Source: Yersinia aldovae ATCC 35236
Lineage (GTDB): Bacteria; Pseudomonadota; Gammaproteobacteria; Enterobacterales; Enterobacteriaceae
Assembly: GCF_000173735.1 (NCBI RefSeq)
Contig: NZ_ACCB01000008.1
Location: 1-64,000, forward strand
DNA length: 64,000 nucleotides
Reading direction: 5' to 3'
Under the pieces are notes generated by a model. That model searched no databases. It was not told where the DNA came from and was given only the letters and a program-made list of their open reading frames with translations. Both the position numbers and the translations under genes were made by a program. Shown here piece by piece: positions 9,792-19,179 of this stretch. Positions within the stretch are counted from its first letter, which is position 1. Each line of letters starts with the position of its first letter.

Positions 9792-11690
9792 ATGAAAAGA
9801 ATAGCACTCACCACTTTACTCTGTATCAGCACCACGTCTCTGGCCGCAAATCGGGTCGATATCATCGTTCTGGGCACCTCTGATTTACATGGTACTTTCG
9901 TGCCGTGGGACTATGCCAGCGACAGTCAAAATAGGGCTGGCAGCCTGAGTCAGATTGCCACTCAAGTACGGAAAATACGCGCCGAACAGCCGAATATAAT
10001 ACTGGTCGACGCCGGTGATACTCTTCAGGGCAACTTTGTTGAATCTTTTAAAAATGAGCCGATTAGCCCGATGATCCTGGGCTTTAATGCCTTAAAATAC
10101 GACGCCTGGGTGATGGGTAACCATGAGTTTGATTTCGGCCTGAAGGTGCTTGGCACCTCACTAAAACAATTTAACGGCACCGCACTGGCGGGCAATATCT
10201 TCTGGGATTCAGGTAAACCCTACCTGCCCTCTTACAAAATCATTGAGCGTCAGGGCGTAAAAATTGGCATTATCGGTATGGACACCCCGATGACTGCGGA
10301 GTTCGCCCAAGGCACAGACCGCATTAATGGCATTCATTTTACCGATCCGGTTCAGGAAGTGAAAAAGGTCATTCAGCAACTCCAGCCACAAGTCGATGCC
10401 ATCGTGCTAGTCGCTCATATGGGGATTGATAATGAAAACCAGCGCCCTGGAACCGGTGTGGGTGATATTGCTAAAGCTAACCCCGAACTGGCAGCTATTA
10501 TTGCAGGTCACATGCACGTAAAAATCGATAAAACAGTGGTCAATGGTGTCATTATTACTGAGCCGGATAAATATGGCCGCGCACTGTCTCGTATAGACCT
10601 GAAATTTGAGCAACGTGAAGGTAAATATCATCTTATCAATAAAGACAGTTATACCTATCCCATCAAAGATATCGAGTCAGATAAAACGTTGGAAAGCCTT
10701 TATCAGCCCTACCATGATATTTTACGTGCCAATGCTAATCGGGTAATTGCCAAGTTGAGTGGCATCAATTTGGTGCCGACAGATGAGATTAAAGGTATTC
10801 CTCAGGTTCATATTCAGGACACGGGTATCAGCGCCTTGTATCAGGAGGCCGCTCACCACTTCGCGCCTCAGGCACAGGTTATTGCCTTACAGATTGATAA
10901 TGACCGTCCGAAGTTAGATGTGGGTGATATTAAAGCCAAAGATATTGCATATAACTATCAATATGCCGGTGGTGAGATTACCGTTTACGCCCTCACCGGC
11001 AAAGAGTTGAAACAGTATATGGAATGGTCGGCTGATTACTTTAATCAGGTTAAACCGGGCGATGTAACCTACAGCTTTAACTCGCAACGCCGTGCCTCTA
11101 AATACTCTACTAACGATTTCTTTGATGGCGTGACCTACACCATTGATTTACGGCAACCAGCAGGCTCGCGCATCACCGATCTGTGCCTCAATGACGGCAC
11201 GCCAGTCTCAAATAGCACCCCGATTCATCTGGGAATGAACAGTTACCGGATGGGCCATCTGACACAGAAAGGGGGGGTACTTGAAGGGCAGGAATTCCCT
11301 ATATTGTCAGACAGTAAAGTGCAATATGGTGAAGAAGAAGGCACTATTCGTAACCTAACGATACGTTACCTCATTGAGGTAAAAGACGGAAATTACCAAG
11401 GTAAACCACAGCAGCGCTGGCATCTGGTAGGGCTGGAAGGCTTTGAAAAAGAGCGACAAATTGTTAAACAGTTGATTAACGATGGGACGATTTCCGTGCC
11501 GACCACCGCTGATGGCCGCTATACCAACATCGCGTCTATTAATGTCAACGATAAGATATTTAAAGATAAAGCCAGCTACCAAGCTGCTTTAGCAACATTG
11601 CAACAGCAAGCCACCACAGCAAGCAATGAACAGGCCAAACAACAGGCTCAAACTGATATTGCATTAATTACCGCGTTAAATAAGTTCTGA
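9792..11690 (+). CDS. Secreted metallophosphatase: 5'-nucleotidase / 2',3'-cyclic phosphodiesterase family
   Basis: Probable periplasmic enzyme that dephosphorylates nucleotides or cyclic nucleotides for salvage. The 632 aa product has a signal peptide ending near SLAA (residue 19). An N-terminal calcineurin-like domain shows the metal motifs in order: GTSDLHGT (Asp31, His33), VDAGDTLQGN, MGNHEFDFG, VLVAHMG and AGHMHVK. A C-terminal 5_nucleotid_C domain starts at about residue 330. Substrate cannot be read from sequence; CpdB-like 2',3'-cNMP activity and UshA-like activity are both possible. It stands alone on the plus strand between cydA and sucD, where E. coli has mngRAB. No strong ribosome-binding site is visible. 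Confidence 0.88.
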   Translation: MKRIALTTLLCISTTSLAANRVDIIVLGTSDLHGTFVPWDYASDSQNRAGSLSQIATQVRKIRAEQPNIILVDAGDTLQGNFVESFKNEPISPMILGFNALKYDAWVMGNHEFDFGLKVLGTSLKQFNGTALAGNIFWDSGKPYLPSYKIIERQGVKIGIIGMDTPMTAEFAQGTDRINGIHFTDPVQEVKKVIQQLQPQVDAIVLVAHMGIDNENQRPGTGVGDIAKANPELAAIIAGHMHVKIDKTVVNGVIITEPDKYGRALSRIDLKFEQREGKYHLINKDSYTYPIKDIESDKTLESLYQPYHDILRANANRVIAKLSGINLVPTDEIKGIPQVHIQDTGISALYQEAAHHFAPQAQVIALQIDNDRPKLDVGDIKAKDIAYNYQYAGGEITVYALTGKELKQYMEWSADYFNQVKPGDVTYSFNSQRRASKYSTNDFFDGVTYTIDLRQPAGSRITDLCLNDGTPVSNSTPIHLGMNSYRMGHLTQKGGVLEGQEFPILSDSKVQYGEEEGTIRNLTIRYLIEVKDGNYQGKPQQRWHLVGLEGFEKERQIVKQLINDGTISVPTTADGRYTNIASINVNDKIFKDKASYQAALATLQQQATTASNEQAKQQAQTDIALITALNKF

Positions 11691-11698
11691 TTAGGTAT

Positions 11699-11723
11699 TA
11701 AAAAGGCCACTGCAAGGTGGCCT
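11699..11723 (-). terminator. Rho-independent terminator of the sdh-suc operon
   Basis: On the minus strand a 7 bp perfect stem (AGGCCAC / GTGGCCT, 6 nt loop) is followed by TTTTTAA. It lies about 225 nt past the sucD stop, leaving a long 3' UTR, and only 9 nt past the stop of the converging nucleotidase gene. The plus-strand reading has no U tract. Confidence 0.8.
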
Positions 11724-11750
11724 GAGGTTAATGACAAAGTGCCCGTAACG

Positions 11751-11852
11751 GGTGAAAACAGGCAGATCGTAAAGACGCCGTAAACCCATCCCTGGGGGTT
11801 CGAGCCGCGCCTTCCCTGGCGCGGATGCTTTACTCTTCTACCTGTCTTCACC
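11751..11852. repeat. 102 bp palindromic element in the sucD 3' UTR
   Basis: The element is bounded by inverted ends GGTGAAAACAGG and CCTGTCTTCACC (11 of 12 matching). Inside are nested pairs: GTAAAG with CTTTAC, and a 7 bp GC stem CCGCGCC / GGCGCGG. Another hairpin (GAGACCACC / GGTGGCCTC on the minus strand, one mismatch) lies next to it at about 11888-11909. The design resembles the small palindromic intergenic elements of yersiniae. In E. coli the sucD 3' UTR yields the small RNA SdhX; I see no proof of an equivalent here. Confidence 0.55.
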
Positions 11853-11947
11853 TTGCAAGATCGAGCCGTTGGGGTTTGTCAGCAGTCTGAGGCCACCACA
11901 AGGTGGTCTCAGGTGTCGAACTAACACTGAAACCAGTGCACTCGATG

Positions 11948-12826
11948 TTATTTATTACTTTGGTAAACAGCTTTCACCGCATTGCCGATTTCAGCCAAAC
12001 TACGGACGGTTTTCACGCCAGCAGCTTCCAGCGCAGTAAATTTATCATCCGCCGTTCCTTTACCACCAGCAATAATGGCACCCGCGTGGCCCATACGCTT
12101 ACCTTTTGGTGCAGTGACACCAGCGATATAACCCACCACAGGTTTGGTCACGTGCTCTTTAATATAAGCCGCCGCTTCTTCTTCTGCATTACCCCCGATC
12201 TCACCGATCATTACGATGACTTCAGTTTGTGGATCTTCCTGGAACAACTTCAGGATATCGATAAAGTTAGAACCCGGGATCGGGTCACCACCGATACCAA
12301 CACACGTTGACTGACCGAAACCGATATCCGTGGTTTGTTTTACCGCTTCATAGGTCAGTGTGCCGGAACGGGAGACGATACCCACTTTGCCAGGCAAGTG
12401 GATGTGACCTGGCATAATACCAATCTTACATTCACCCGGGGTAATCACACCAGGGCAGTTCGGGCCGATCATCCGTGCATCAGACTGTTCTAATCTGACT
12501 TTTACTACCAGCATATCCAGTGTTGGGATGCCTTCAGTAATACAGATAATCAGTTTGATGCCCGCATCAATCGCTTCCAGAATCGAGTCTTTACAGAACG
12601 GTGCTGGAACGTAGATAACAGAGGCAGTGGCACCGGTTGTTTCTACCGCTTCACGTACGGTATTAAACACTGGCAGGCCCAGATGCTGGGTTCCACCTTT
12701 ACCTGGCGTAACACCGCCAACCATTTTTGTACCATAAGCAATAGCTTGTTCGGAGTGGAAGGTCCCCTGGCTACCGGTAAAACCCTGGCAAATAACTTTG
12801 GTGTTTTTATCAATTAAAATAGACAT
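11948..12826 (-). CDS. sucD: Succinyl-CoA synthetase alpha subunit SucD
   Basis: Catalyses succinyl-CoA + ADP + Pi to succinate + ATP + CoA with SucC. The 292 aa product begins [21 protein letters not shown], with the CoA-binding Rossmann fold at about 1-125. The phosphorylated histidine lies in [15 protein letters not shown] (about residue 247). It overlaps the sucC stop by one base (TAATG) and is the last gene of the sdhCDAB-sucABCD cluster. Confidence 0.97.
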   Translation of the reverse strand: MSILIDKNTKVICQGFTGSQGTFHSEQAIAYGTKMVGGVTPGKGGTQHLGLPVFNTVREAVETTGATASVIYVPAPFCKDSILEAIDAGIKLIICITEGIPTLDMLVVKVRLEQSDARMIGPNCPGVITPGECKIGIMPGHIHLPGKVGIVSRSGTLTYEAVKQTTDIGFGQSTCVGIGGDPIPGSNFIDILKLFQEDPQTEVIVMIGEIGGNAEEEAAAYIKEHVTKPVVGYIAGVTAPKGKRMGHAGAIIAGGKGTADDKFTALEAAGVKTVRSLAEIGNAVKAVYQSNK

Positions 12827-13992
12827 TATTTAGCCCCCACTGCTGCTACAACTTGCTGAGCCGCATCTGTCAGGCTGGTCGCAGCAATGATATTCAAACC
12901 GCTGTCTGCCAGTTTCTTGGCACCCAGCTCGGCATTATTCCCTTCCAGACGCACTACCACTGGCACGTTGACACCCACTTCCTCAACTGCACCAATAATG
13001 CCGTCAGCAATCAGGTCACAACGCACAATCCCGCCGAAGATGTTAACAAAAACCGCTTTCACTTTATCGTCAGACAAAATGATTTTAAACGCTTCAGTCA
13101 CGCGCTCTTTAGTGGCACCGCCACCAACATCAAGGAAGTTAGCCGGTTCGCCGCCATGCAGTTTCACGATATCCATCGTGCCCATTGCCAGGCCAGCGCC
13201 GTTCACCATGCAACCAATGTTGCCATCCAATGCAACATAGTTCAGTTCCCACTGTGCTGCGCGCTCCTCGTTCTTGTCTTCCTGGCTTGGGTCACGCATT
13301 TCACGCAATTCAGACTGGCGGAACAAGGCATTACCATCTGCGCCCAATTTGCCATCCAAACAAATCAAATCGCCCTGTTTGGTGATAACCAGCGGATTTA
13401 TCTCAACCATCGCCAGATCACGCTCGAGGAACAGGGTTGCCAGGCCCATAAAGATCTTAGTGAACTGATTCACTTGTTTACCGGTCAGACCTAGCTTAAA
13501 TGCCAGTTCGCGCCCTTGATAAGATTGTGGGCCAGTTAACGGATCCAGTGCGATTTTGTGAATAAGTTCCGGTGTCTCTTCAGCGACTTTCTCAATTTCA
13601 ACGCCGCCTTCGGTAGATGCCATAAACACCACACGACGGGAACTACGGTCAATAACCGCGCCCAGATACAGCTCTTTATCAATATCAGTTGCGGCTTCAA
13701 CCAGAATTTGGTTAACCGGTTGGCCGTTGGCATCCGTCTGGTAAGTCACCAGTTTTTTACCCAGCCACTGTTCGGCAAAAGCACGAATCTCTTCTTTGCT
13801 GTTAACAACTTTCACGCCGCCCGCTTTACCGCGGCCACCTGCATGAACCTGACATTTAACCACCCACGGGCCAGCACCGATTTTAGATGCGGCTTCTTCT
13901 GCTTCACGCGGTGTAGTACAAGCGTAGCCAGTTGGTGCTGGCATACCATACCGAGCAAACAGTTGTTTTGCCTGATATTCGTGTAAATTCAT
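12826..13992 (-). CDS. sucC: Succinyl-CoA synthetase beta subunit SucC
   Basis: ATP-grasp subunit of succinyl-CoA synthetase, 388 aa as in E. coli. It starts [18 protein letters not shown]. The ATP-grasp fold with the nucleotide-binding loop [14 protein letters not shown] is near residues 47-60. The C-terminal flavodoxin-like ligase domain contains [10 protein letters not shown] and [11 protein letters not shown] 113 bp gap to sucB holds an inverted repeat, and the gene overlaps sucD by one base. Confidence 0.97.
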   Translation of the reverse strand: MNLHEYQAKQLFARYGMPAPTGYACTTPREAEEAASKIGAGPWVVKCQVHAGGRGKAGGVKVVNSKEEIRAFAEQWLGKKLVTYQTDANGQPVNQILVEAATDIDKELYLGAVIDRSSRRVVFMASTEGGVEIEKVAEETPELIHKIALDPLTGPQSYQGRELAFKLGLTGKQVNQFTKIFMGLATLFLERDLAMVEINPLVITKQGDLICLDGKLGADGNALFRQSELREMRDPSQEDKNEERAAQWELNYVALDGNIGCMVNGAGLAMGTMDIVKLHGGEPANFLDVGGGATKERVTEAFKIILSDDKVKAVFVNIFGGIVRCDLIADGIIGAVEEVGVNVPVVVRLEGNNAELGAKKLADSGLNIIAATSLTDAAQQVVAAVGAK

Positions 13993-14042
13993 GATGTTCT
14001 ATCCATATAAGGTCTGAGTTGGGCAAAAGCCTGGCAGGTAGC

Positions 14043-14082
14043 CTGATTGCAGGGCGGCGGATCATTAGCACCGTGCAATCAG
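14043..14082. repeat. Inverted repeat between sucB and sucC
   Basis: CTGATTGCA (14043-14051) and TGCAATCAG (14074-14082) form a 9 bp perfect stem around a GC-rich 22 nt loop in the sucB-sucC spacer. There is no T tract, so it is more likely an RNA-processing or stabilising hairpin than a terminator. Confidence 0.5.
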
Positions 14083-14105
14083 ACTGACCTTGTCATTTAT
14101 CTTTT

Positions 14106-15320
14106 TTATACGTCGAGCAGCAAGCGAGCCGGATCTTCCAGCATCTCTTTCACCGTCACCAGATAGCCCACGGATTCGCGGCCATCGACCAAACGGTGAT
14201 CGTAGGAGAGAGCCAGATACATCATCGGCAGGATAACGACCTGACCATTGACCGCCATTGGCCTGTCTTTAATGGCGTGCATACCAAGGATCGCGCTTTG
14301 TGGTGGGTTAATAATCGGAGTCGACATCAGTGAACCAAATACGCCGCCATTGGTAATGGTGAAATTACCGCCGGTCAGCTCTTCAACTTTCAGTTTGCCG
14401 TCACGACCTTTCACAGCCAGTTCTTTGATTTTCTTCTCAATATCAGCCATGCCCAGTGTATCGACATCACGCAGAACGGGTGTCACCAAACCGCGCGGGG
14501 TAGAAACGGCAATGCTGACATCAAAGTAGTTGTGGTAAACCACATCTTCGCCATCAATAGAAGCATTCACTTCTGGATAGCGTTTCAACGCTTCAACCAC
14601 CGCCTTGATGTAGAAGGACATAAAGCCCAGACGCACACCGTGGCGCTTCTCGAAAGCTTCACCGTACTGCTTGCGCAGATCCATAATTGGCTGCATGTTG
14701 ATTTCGTTAAACGTGGTCAGCATGGCGGTGCTGTTTTTCGCTTCCAGCAGACGCTCGGCCACACGTTTACGCAGGCGGGTCATTGGCACACGTTTTTCAC
14801 TGCGACTAGCAAGAGCAGCAGCCTCAACTTTTACTTCAGGCGCGGCAATGGGAGCTGCTTTGCGATTGGCCAAATGGCTATCGATATCTTCACGCGTGAT
14901 ACGGCCACCCACACCACTGCCTTTGATAGCGGATGCATCAAGAGAGTGCTCAGCAATCAGACGGCGGATTGCCGGGCTGAGGCTATCGTTGCTTTCTTCT
15001 ACCAGGCTGGCAGTCTGACGCTGAGCCGGTGTGGATTCCGTGTTCTGACTCTTCTCTTCGCTCGGTTTGCCAGAGCTGTCACTTGGACGAATACGGCCCA
15101 GCACCTGACGCGAAATCACGGTGGCACCCTCATCTTCCAAAATGGCATCCAGAATACCGTCCTGACTGGCCGGAACTTCCAGAATCACTTTGTCTGTTTC
15201 AATCTCAACCAGAACTTCGTCACGTTTGACGCTGTCGCCCGGTTTTTTATGCCAGGTTGCAACAGAGCCATCGGCGACAGACTCAGGGAGGTCAGGAACA
15301 TTAATATCTACGCTACTCAT
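14106..15320 (-). CDS. sucB: 2-oxoglutarate dehydrogenase E2, dihydrolipoyl succinyltransferase SucB
   Basis: E2 core of the 2-oxoglutarate dehydrogenase complex; transfers the succinyl group to CoA. The 404 aa product has a lipoyl domain (1-80) with the lipoylated Lys in [13 protein letters not shown] (about residue 44). A polar linker follows, then the E3-binding domain ([17 protein letters not shown], about 115-150) and the catalytic domain (about 175-404) with [11 protein letters not shown], whose His is catalytic. It sits 29 nt after sucA. Confidence 0.97.
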   Translation of the reverse strand: MSSVDINVPDLPESVADGSVATWHKKPGDSVKRDEVLVEIETDKVILEVPASQDGILDAILEDEGATVISRQVLGRIRPSDSSGKPSEEKSQNTESTPAQRQTASLVEESNDSLSPAIRRLIAEHSLDASAIKGSGVGGRITREDIDSHLANRKAAPIAAPEVKVEAAALASRSEKRVPMTRLRKRVAERLLEAKNSTAMLTTFNEINMQPIMDLRKQYGEAFEKRHGVRLGFMSFYIKAVVEALKRYPEVNASIDGEDVVYHNYFDVSIAVSTPRGLVTPVLRDVDTLGMADIEKKIKELAVKGRDGKLKVEELTGGNFTITNGGVFGSLMSTPIINPPQSAILGMHAIKDRPMAVNGQVVILPMMYLALSYDHRLVDGRESVGYLVTVKEMLEDPARLLLDV

Positions 15321-15349
15321 TCTCTATCCTTTATATGTTAACCGGCTCG

Positions 15350-18157
15350 CTACTCAACGGTCAGCGCGTCATTAACCAGAGCTTGTTGTTGTTTCTGGTG
15401 TACGGAAAGGTATCCAACGGCCGGTGAAGCGGATGCCGGGCGGCCTGCGTAACGCAGAGAGGCACCAAATGGAATCACTTCGCGGAAGTTGTGTTGGCTG
15501 CAATACCAGGCACCCTGGTTGAGAGGCTCTTCCTGACACCAAACGAAATCATGAACATGAGCAAATTGTTCCAACACCGTTTGTACCGCTTGGTGTGGGA
15601 ACGGATAAAGCTGCTCGATACGCACGATAGCGACATCGGTTTGCCCATTCTTGCGCCGCTGTTCCAGCAAGTCGTAATACACTTTGCCTGAACACATCAC
15701 CACACGCTTGACGCCTTTCGGGTCCAGCTCGTCTACTTCGCCGATGGCCGGCAGGAAGCTGCCATTCGCCAGGTCATCCAGAGATGATATAGCTAACGGG
15801 TGGCGCAACAATGACTTAGGTGACATCACCACCAGCGGACGGCGCATACCACGTAACGCCTGACGGCGGATCATGTGGTAAACCTGTGCAGGCGTTGACG
15901 GAATACACACCTGCATGTTCTGCTCGGCGCAAAGTTGCAGGTAGCGTTCCAGCCGCGCGGAGGAGTGCTCCGGCCCTTGCCCTTCGTAGCCATGAGGCAA
16001 CAGCATCACCAGGCCACACATGCGGCCCCATTTCTGCTCGCCAGAGCTGATGAATTGGTCGATAACCACCTGAGCACCGTTGGCGAAGTCACCGAACTGC
16101 GCTTCCCAGATAGTCAGGGTACGCGGTTCTGCGGTGGCATAACCATATTCGAAGGCCAATACCGCCTCTTCTGACAACACGGAGTCCCAGACCTGGAATT
16201 CACCCTGCCCGTTGTGTAAATTCGCCAAAGGCACGTAAACCGAGCCATTCTTCTGGTTGTGAATTACCGCATGACGATGGAAGAAAGTCCCACGCCCGGC
16301 ATCTTCACCCGACAGACGAATCGGAATCCCTTCATCGACCAGAGTGGCGTAAGCCAATGTTTCAGCACCGCCCCAGTCAAACGGCTTCTCACCGCTGGCC
16401 ATCAAGGCACGATCGCCATAGATCTTGGCAACACGAGACTGCATTTCGATAGCATCTGGTGCATGGCTGATACGGCGCGCCAAGTCTTGCAGGCGTTTCA
16501 TATCAACTTTGCTTGGATATTCTTCATCCCATTCATGGTTCAGATAAGGCGACCAGGTGAAGGATTGCAGATTCATCGGACGCCACTCTTCCACCACACA
16601 GTCACCACGATCCAATGCATCACGGTACAGGTTGACCATTTCCGTGGCATCTTCCAGGCTGGCGATACTTTGTTCTACCAGCTTGTCAGCATAGATTTTG
16701 CGCGGCGTCGGGTGTTTTTTGATCTTCTGATACATCACAGGCTGCGTAGCACTTGGCTCATCGGCTTCGTTATGCCCATGACGGCGGTAGCAAACCAGGT
16801 CGATCATTACGTCACGTTTAAAGGTGTTACGGAAATCCAACGCCAGACGGGTAACAAATGCCACCGCCTCCGGATCGTCAGCATTAACGTGGAAAATCGG
16901 TGCCTGCACCATTTTGGCAATATCGGTGCAGTATTGGGTAGAACGCGCATCCAGAGGATTCGAGGTAGTGAAGCCAATCTGGTTATTAATAACGATGCGC
17001 ACAGTACCGCCCACTTCATAGCCGCGAGCCTGTGACATGTTCAAGGTTTCTTGCACCACACCTTGGCCGGTGATCGCCGCATCACCGTGAATAGTGATTG
17101 GCAATACCATATTACTGCGGGCTTTATCCAGACGGTCACGACGCGCACGTACAGAACCGATAACCACCGGACTGACAATCTCCAGATGGGATGGGTTAAA
17201 GGCCAGCGCCAGGTGAACCAGGCCACCTTCGGTTTCCACATCGGAAGAGAACCCTTGGTGATATTTGACGTCACCGGTGCCCAGATGCTCTTTATGCTTA
17301 CCGGCAAATTCATCGAACAAATCTGCGGGTTTCTTACCCAAGACGTTGATCAGTACGTTCAGGCGGCCACGGTGCGCCATCCCCAGTACCACTTCGCGCG
17401 TGCCGTTTTTACCGGCGTGGCGAATCATCTCTTTCAGCATGGTGACCAGCGAATCGCCGCCCTCAAGTGAGAAACGTTTCGCGCCAGGGAATTTTGCCCC
17501 TAAGTAGCGTTCCAGCCCTTCGGCGGCCGTCAGTTCGTTCAGAAAACCGCGCTTCTCTTTATCGCTGAAGGTTGGTTTCCCGACCACCGATTCAATACGC
17601 TGCTGAATCCAGCGTTTTTCATCGGTATTGGTGATATGCATATATTCAGCGCCAATCGAACCGCAGTAGGTCTGTTTCAGGGCGGTATACAGATCAGACA
17701 GCTTCATGGTTTCTTTGCCGATGGCAAAAGAACCTACATTGAAGGTGTTCTGGAAATCGGCTTCGGTTAGATGGTGATAGGCAGGATCAAGGTCTGGAAC
17801 CGACTCCTGCTTCCACAAACCGAGTGGGTCAAGGTTGGCATGTTGATGGCCGCGGAAGCGGAAGGCGTTGATTAACTGCAACACCTTAACTTGCTTGGCA
17901 TCATTTTCAGGATCGCTGATAGATGAGTTATAACGCGTGGAATCCTTCGCCAGGCGACGGAAATACTCACGCGTTTGAGAGTGGAACTGATCAGGTTTTA
18001 CACCCGTCGTCGGTAGTTGTTGAAAAATTGAACGCCAACTATCATCAACGGAACCAGGATCGGTTAAAAAGTCTTCATAGAGCTGCTCTATGTAGGACTG
18101 GTTCGCGCCCGCCAGATAGGAGGAATCCAGCCAGGCCTTCATTGCGCCGTTCTGCAT
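15350..18157 (-). CDS. sucA: 2-oxoglutarate dehydrogenase E1 SucA
   Basis: Thiamine-diphosphate E1 enzyme that decarboxylates 2-oxoglutarate. Two adjacent ATGs are present; I choose the second (18157), five nt after AAGGGA, giving 935 aa (E. coli 933). The N-terminal segment (LYEDFLTDPGSVDDSW) packs against E2/E3. The ThDP site has VVLGMAHRGRLNVL and IHGDAAITGQG, with the GDA-type Mg motif. The C-terminal half contains the transketolase-like core FGDFANGAQVVIDQ. It lies 267 bp after sdhB. Confidence 0.97.
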   Translation of the reverse strand: MQNGAMKAWLDSSYLAGANQSYIEQLYEDFLTDPGSVDDSWRSIFQQLPTTGVKPDQFHSQTREYFRRLAKDSTRYNSSISDPENDAKQVKVLQLINAFRFRGHQHANLDPLGLWKQESVPDLDPAYHHLTEADFQNTFNVGSFAIGKETMKLSDLYTALKQTYCGSIGAEYMHITNTDEKRWIQQRIESVVGKPTFSDKEKRGFLNELTAAEGLERYLGAKFPGAKRFSLEGGDSLVTMLKEMIRHAGKNGTREVVLGMAHRGRLNVLINVLGKKPADLFDEFAGKHKEHLGTGDVKYHQGFSSDVETEGGLVHLALAFNPSHLEIVSPVVIGSVRARRDRLDKARSNMVLPITIHGDAAITGQGVVQETLNMSQARGYEVGGTVRIVINNQIGFTTSNPLDARSTQYCTDIAKMVQAPIFHVNADDPEAVAFVTRLALDFRNTFKRDVMIDLVCYRRHGHNEADEPSATQPVMYQKIKKHPTPRKIYADKLVEQSIASLEDATEMVNLYRDALDRGDCVVEEWRPMNLQSFTWSPYLNHEWDEEYPSKVDMKRLQDLARRISHAPDAIEMQSRVAKIYGDRALMASGEKPFDWGGAETLAYATLVDEGIPIRLSGEDAGRGTFFHRHAVIHNQKNGSVYVPLANLHNGQGEFQVWDSVLSEEAVLAFEYGYATAEPRTLTIWEAQFGDFANGAQVVIDQFISSGEQKWGRMCGLVMLLPHGYEGQGPEHSSARLERYLQLCAEQNMQVCIPSTPAQVYHMIRRQALRGMRRPLVVMSPKSLLRHPLAISSLDDLANGSFLPAIGEVDELDPKGVKRVVMCSGKVYYDLLEQRRKNGQTDVAIVRIEQLYPFPHQAVQTVLEQFAHVHDFVWCQEEPLNQGAWYCSQHNFREVIPFGASLRYAGRPASASPAVGYLSVHQKQQQALVNDALTVE

Positions 18158-18350
18158 CATGATCCCTTAAGCTTTGAAGCTTCAGTTTTCGCCGTGGTTA
18201 ACATATACACCGTAATATCAACGGTTTGCCGTAAAAACGGTTCACTCGACATGCTCAATGCATGTTCTGTTATGGACCTTAACGGTCCCGTTCAAGGAAC
18301 CTCTAGAAACAGACAACTTGCCGGTTTTTAGAGATTCCCTACCTTGAAGC

Positions 18351-18376
18351 AACCTGGGGAAACCATTCCCCAGGTT
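18351..18376. repeat. Perfect hairpin in the sdhB-sucA intergenic region
   Basis: AACCTGGGGAA and TTCCCCAGGTT form an 11 bp perfect stem with a 4 nt loop, about 50 nt past the sdhB stop. No T tract follows on the minus strand. It is probably a stability or processing element between the sdh and suc parts of one operon. The rest of 18158-18424 shows only short palindromes such as CATGCTCAATGCATG. Confidence 0.6.
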
Positions 18377-18424
18377 AATAAACTCACATCATGCACTAGG
18401 TTGCAACTATCATTGTTACAGCGA

Positions 18425-19141
18425 TTATGCGCTGCGTTGTAACAACATAGACTTGATGTGGCCAATCGCTTTGGTCGGGTTAAGGCCTTTAGGACAAACA
18501 CTGACACAATTCATGATGCTATGGCAGCGGAAAACACTAAAAGCGTCGTCCAGATCATCTAATCGTGCTGGTGTTTCGGTATCACGGCTATCAATCAGGA
18601 AACGGTAGGCAGCCAGTAACCCTGCCGGCCCCACAAATTTATCCGGATTCCACCAAAAGGACGGACAAGACGTGGAGCAACAGGCACACAGGATGCATTC
18701 ATACAGACCATCGAGTTTTTCGCGCTGTTCCGGCGACTGTAAATGCTCGCGTGCTGGCGGATTTTTACCGTCATTCAACAGGTAAGGTTTAATTTTCTCG
18801 TACTGAGTATAAAACTGCCCCATATCGACCACTAGATCCCGCACTACTGGCAGCCCTGGCAAGGGGCGAATCACAATCTTCTTATTGCCCTTTTGCAAAG
18901 CCGAGATGGGGGTAATACACGCCAGCCCATTTTTGCCATTCATATTCAGACCGTCGGATCCACACACCCCTTCACGGCATGAACGACGAAACGACAGTGT
19001 CGGATCTGTTTCTTTTAGCAAGATGAGAGCATCCAGCAACATCATATCCCGGCCTTCTTCCGCGTCTAACGTGTAATCCTGCATATACGGGGCGTTATCG
19101 ACGTCCGGGTTATAGCGATAAATTGAGAACTCAAGTTTCAT
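18425..19141 (-). CDS. sdhB: Succinate dehydrogenase iron-sulfur subunit SdhB
   Basis: Carries the three Fe-S clusters that pass electrons from FAD to ubiquinone in complex II. The 238 aa length equals E. coli. The 2Fe-2S ligands are in SCREGVCGSDGLNMNG (about residues 54-70). The 4Fe-4S and 3Fe-4S ligands are in CILCACCSTSCPSFWW and CHSIMNCVSVCPKGLNP. It follows sdhA by 38 nt. Confidence 0.97.
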   Translation of the reverse strand: MKLEFSIYRYNPDVDNAPYMQDYTLDAEEGRDMMLLDALILLKETDPTLSFRRSCREGVCGSDGLNMNGKNGLACITPISALQKGNKKIVIRPLPGLPVVRDLVVDMGQFYTQYEKIKPYLLNDGKNPPAREHLQSPEQREKLDGLYECILCACCSTSCPSFWWNPDKFVGPAGLLAAYRFLIDSRDTETPARLDDLDDAFSVFRCHSIMNCVSVCPKGLNPTKAIGHIKSMLLQRSA

Positions 19142-19179
19142 GACCTACTCCTCCGCAACGGGTTAACTCGGTAAATACA

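Noticed and set aside
11648-11851. A 67-codon minus-strand frame in the sucD 3' UTR
   Set aside because: It runs through the palindromic element and the terminator and has no ribosome-binding site or homologue I recognise.
16259-17035. A 258-codon open frame antisense to sucA, and a similar one opposite sucB (14532-15341)
   Set aside because: Both mirror highly conserved dehydrogenase genes and show no protein-like features.
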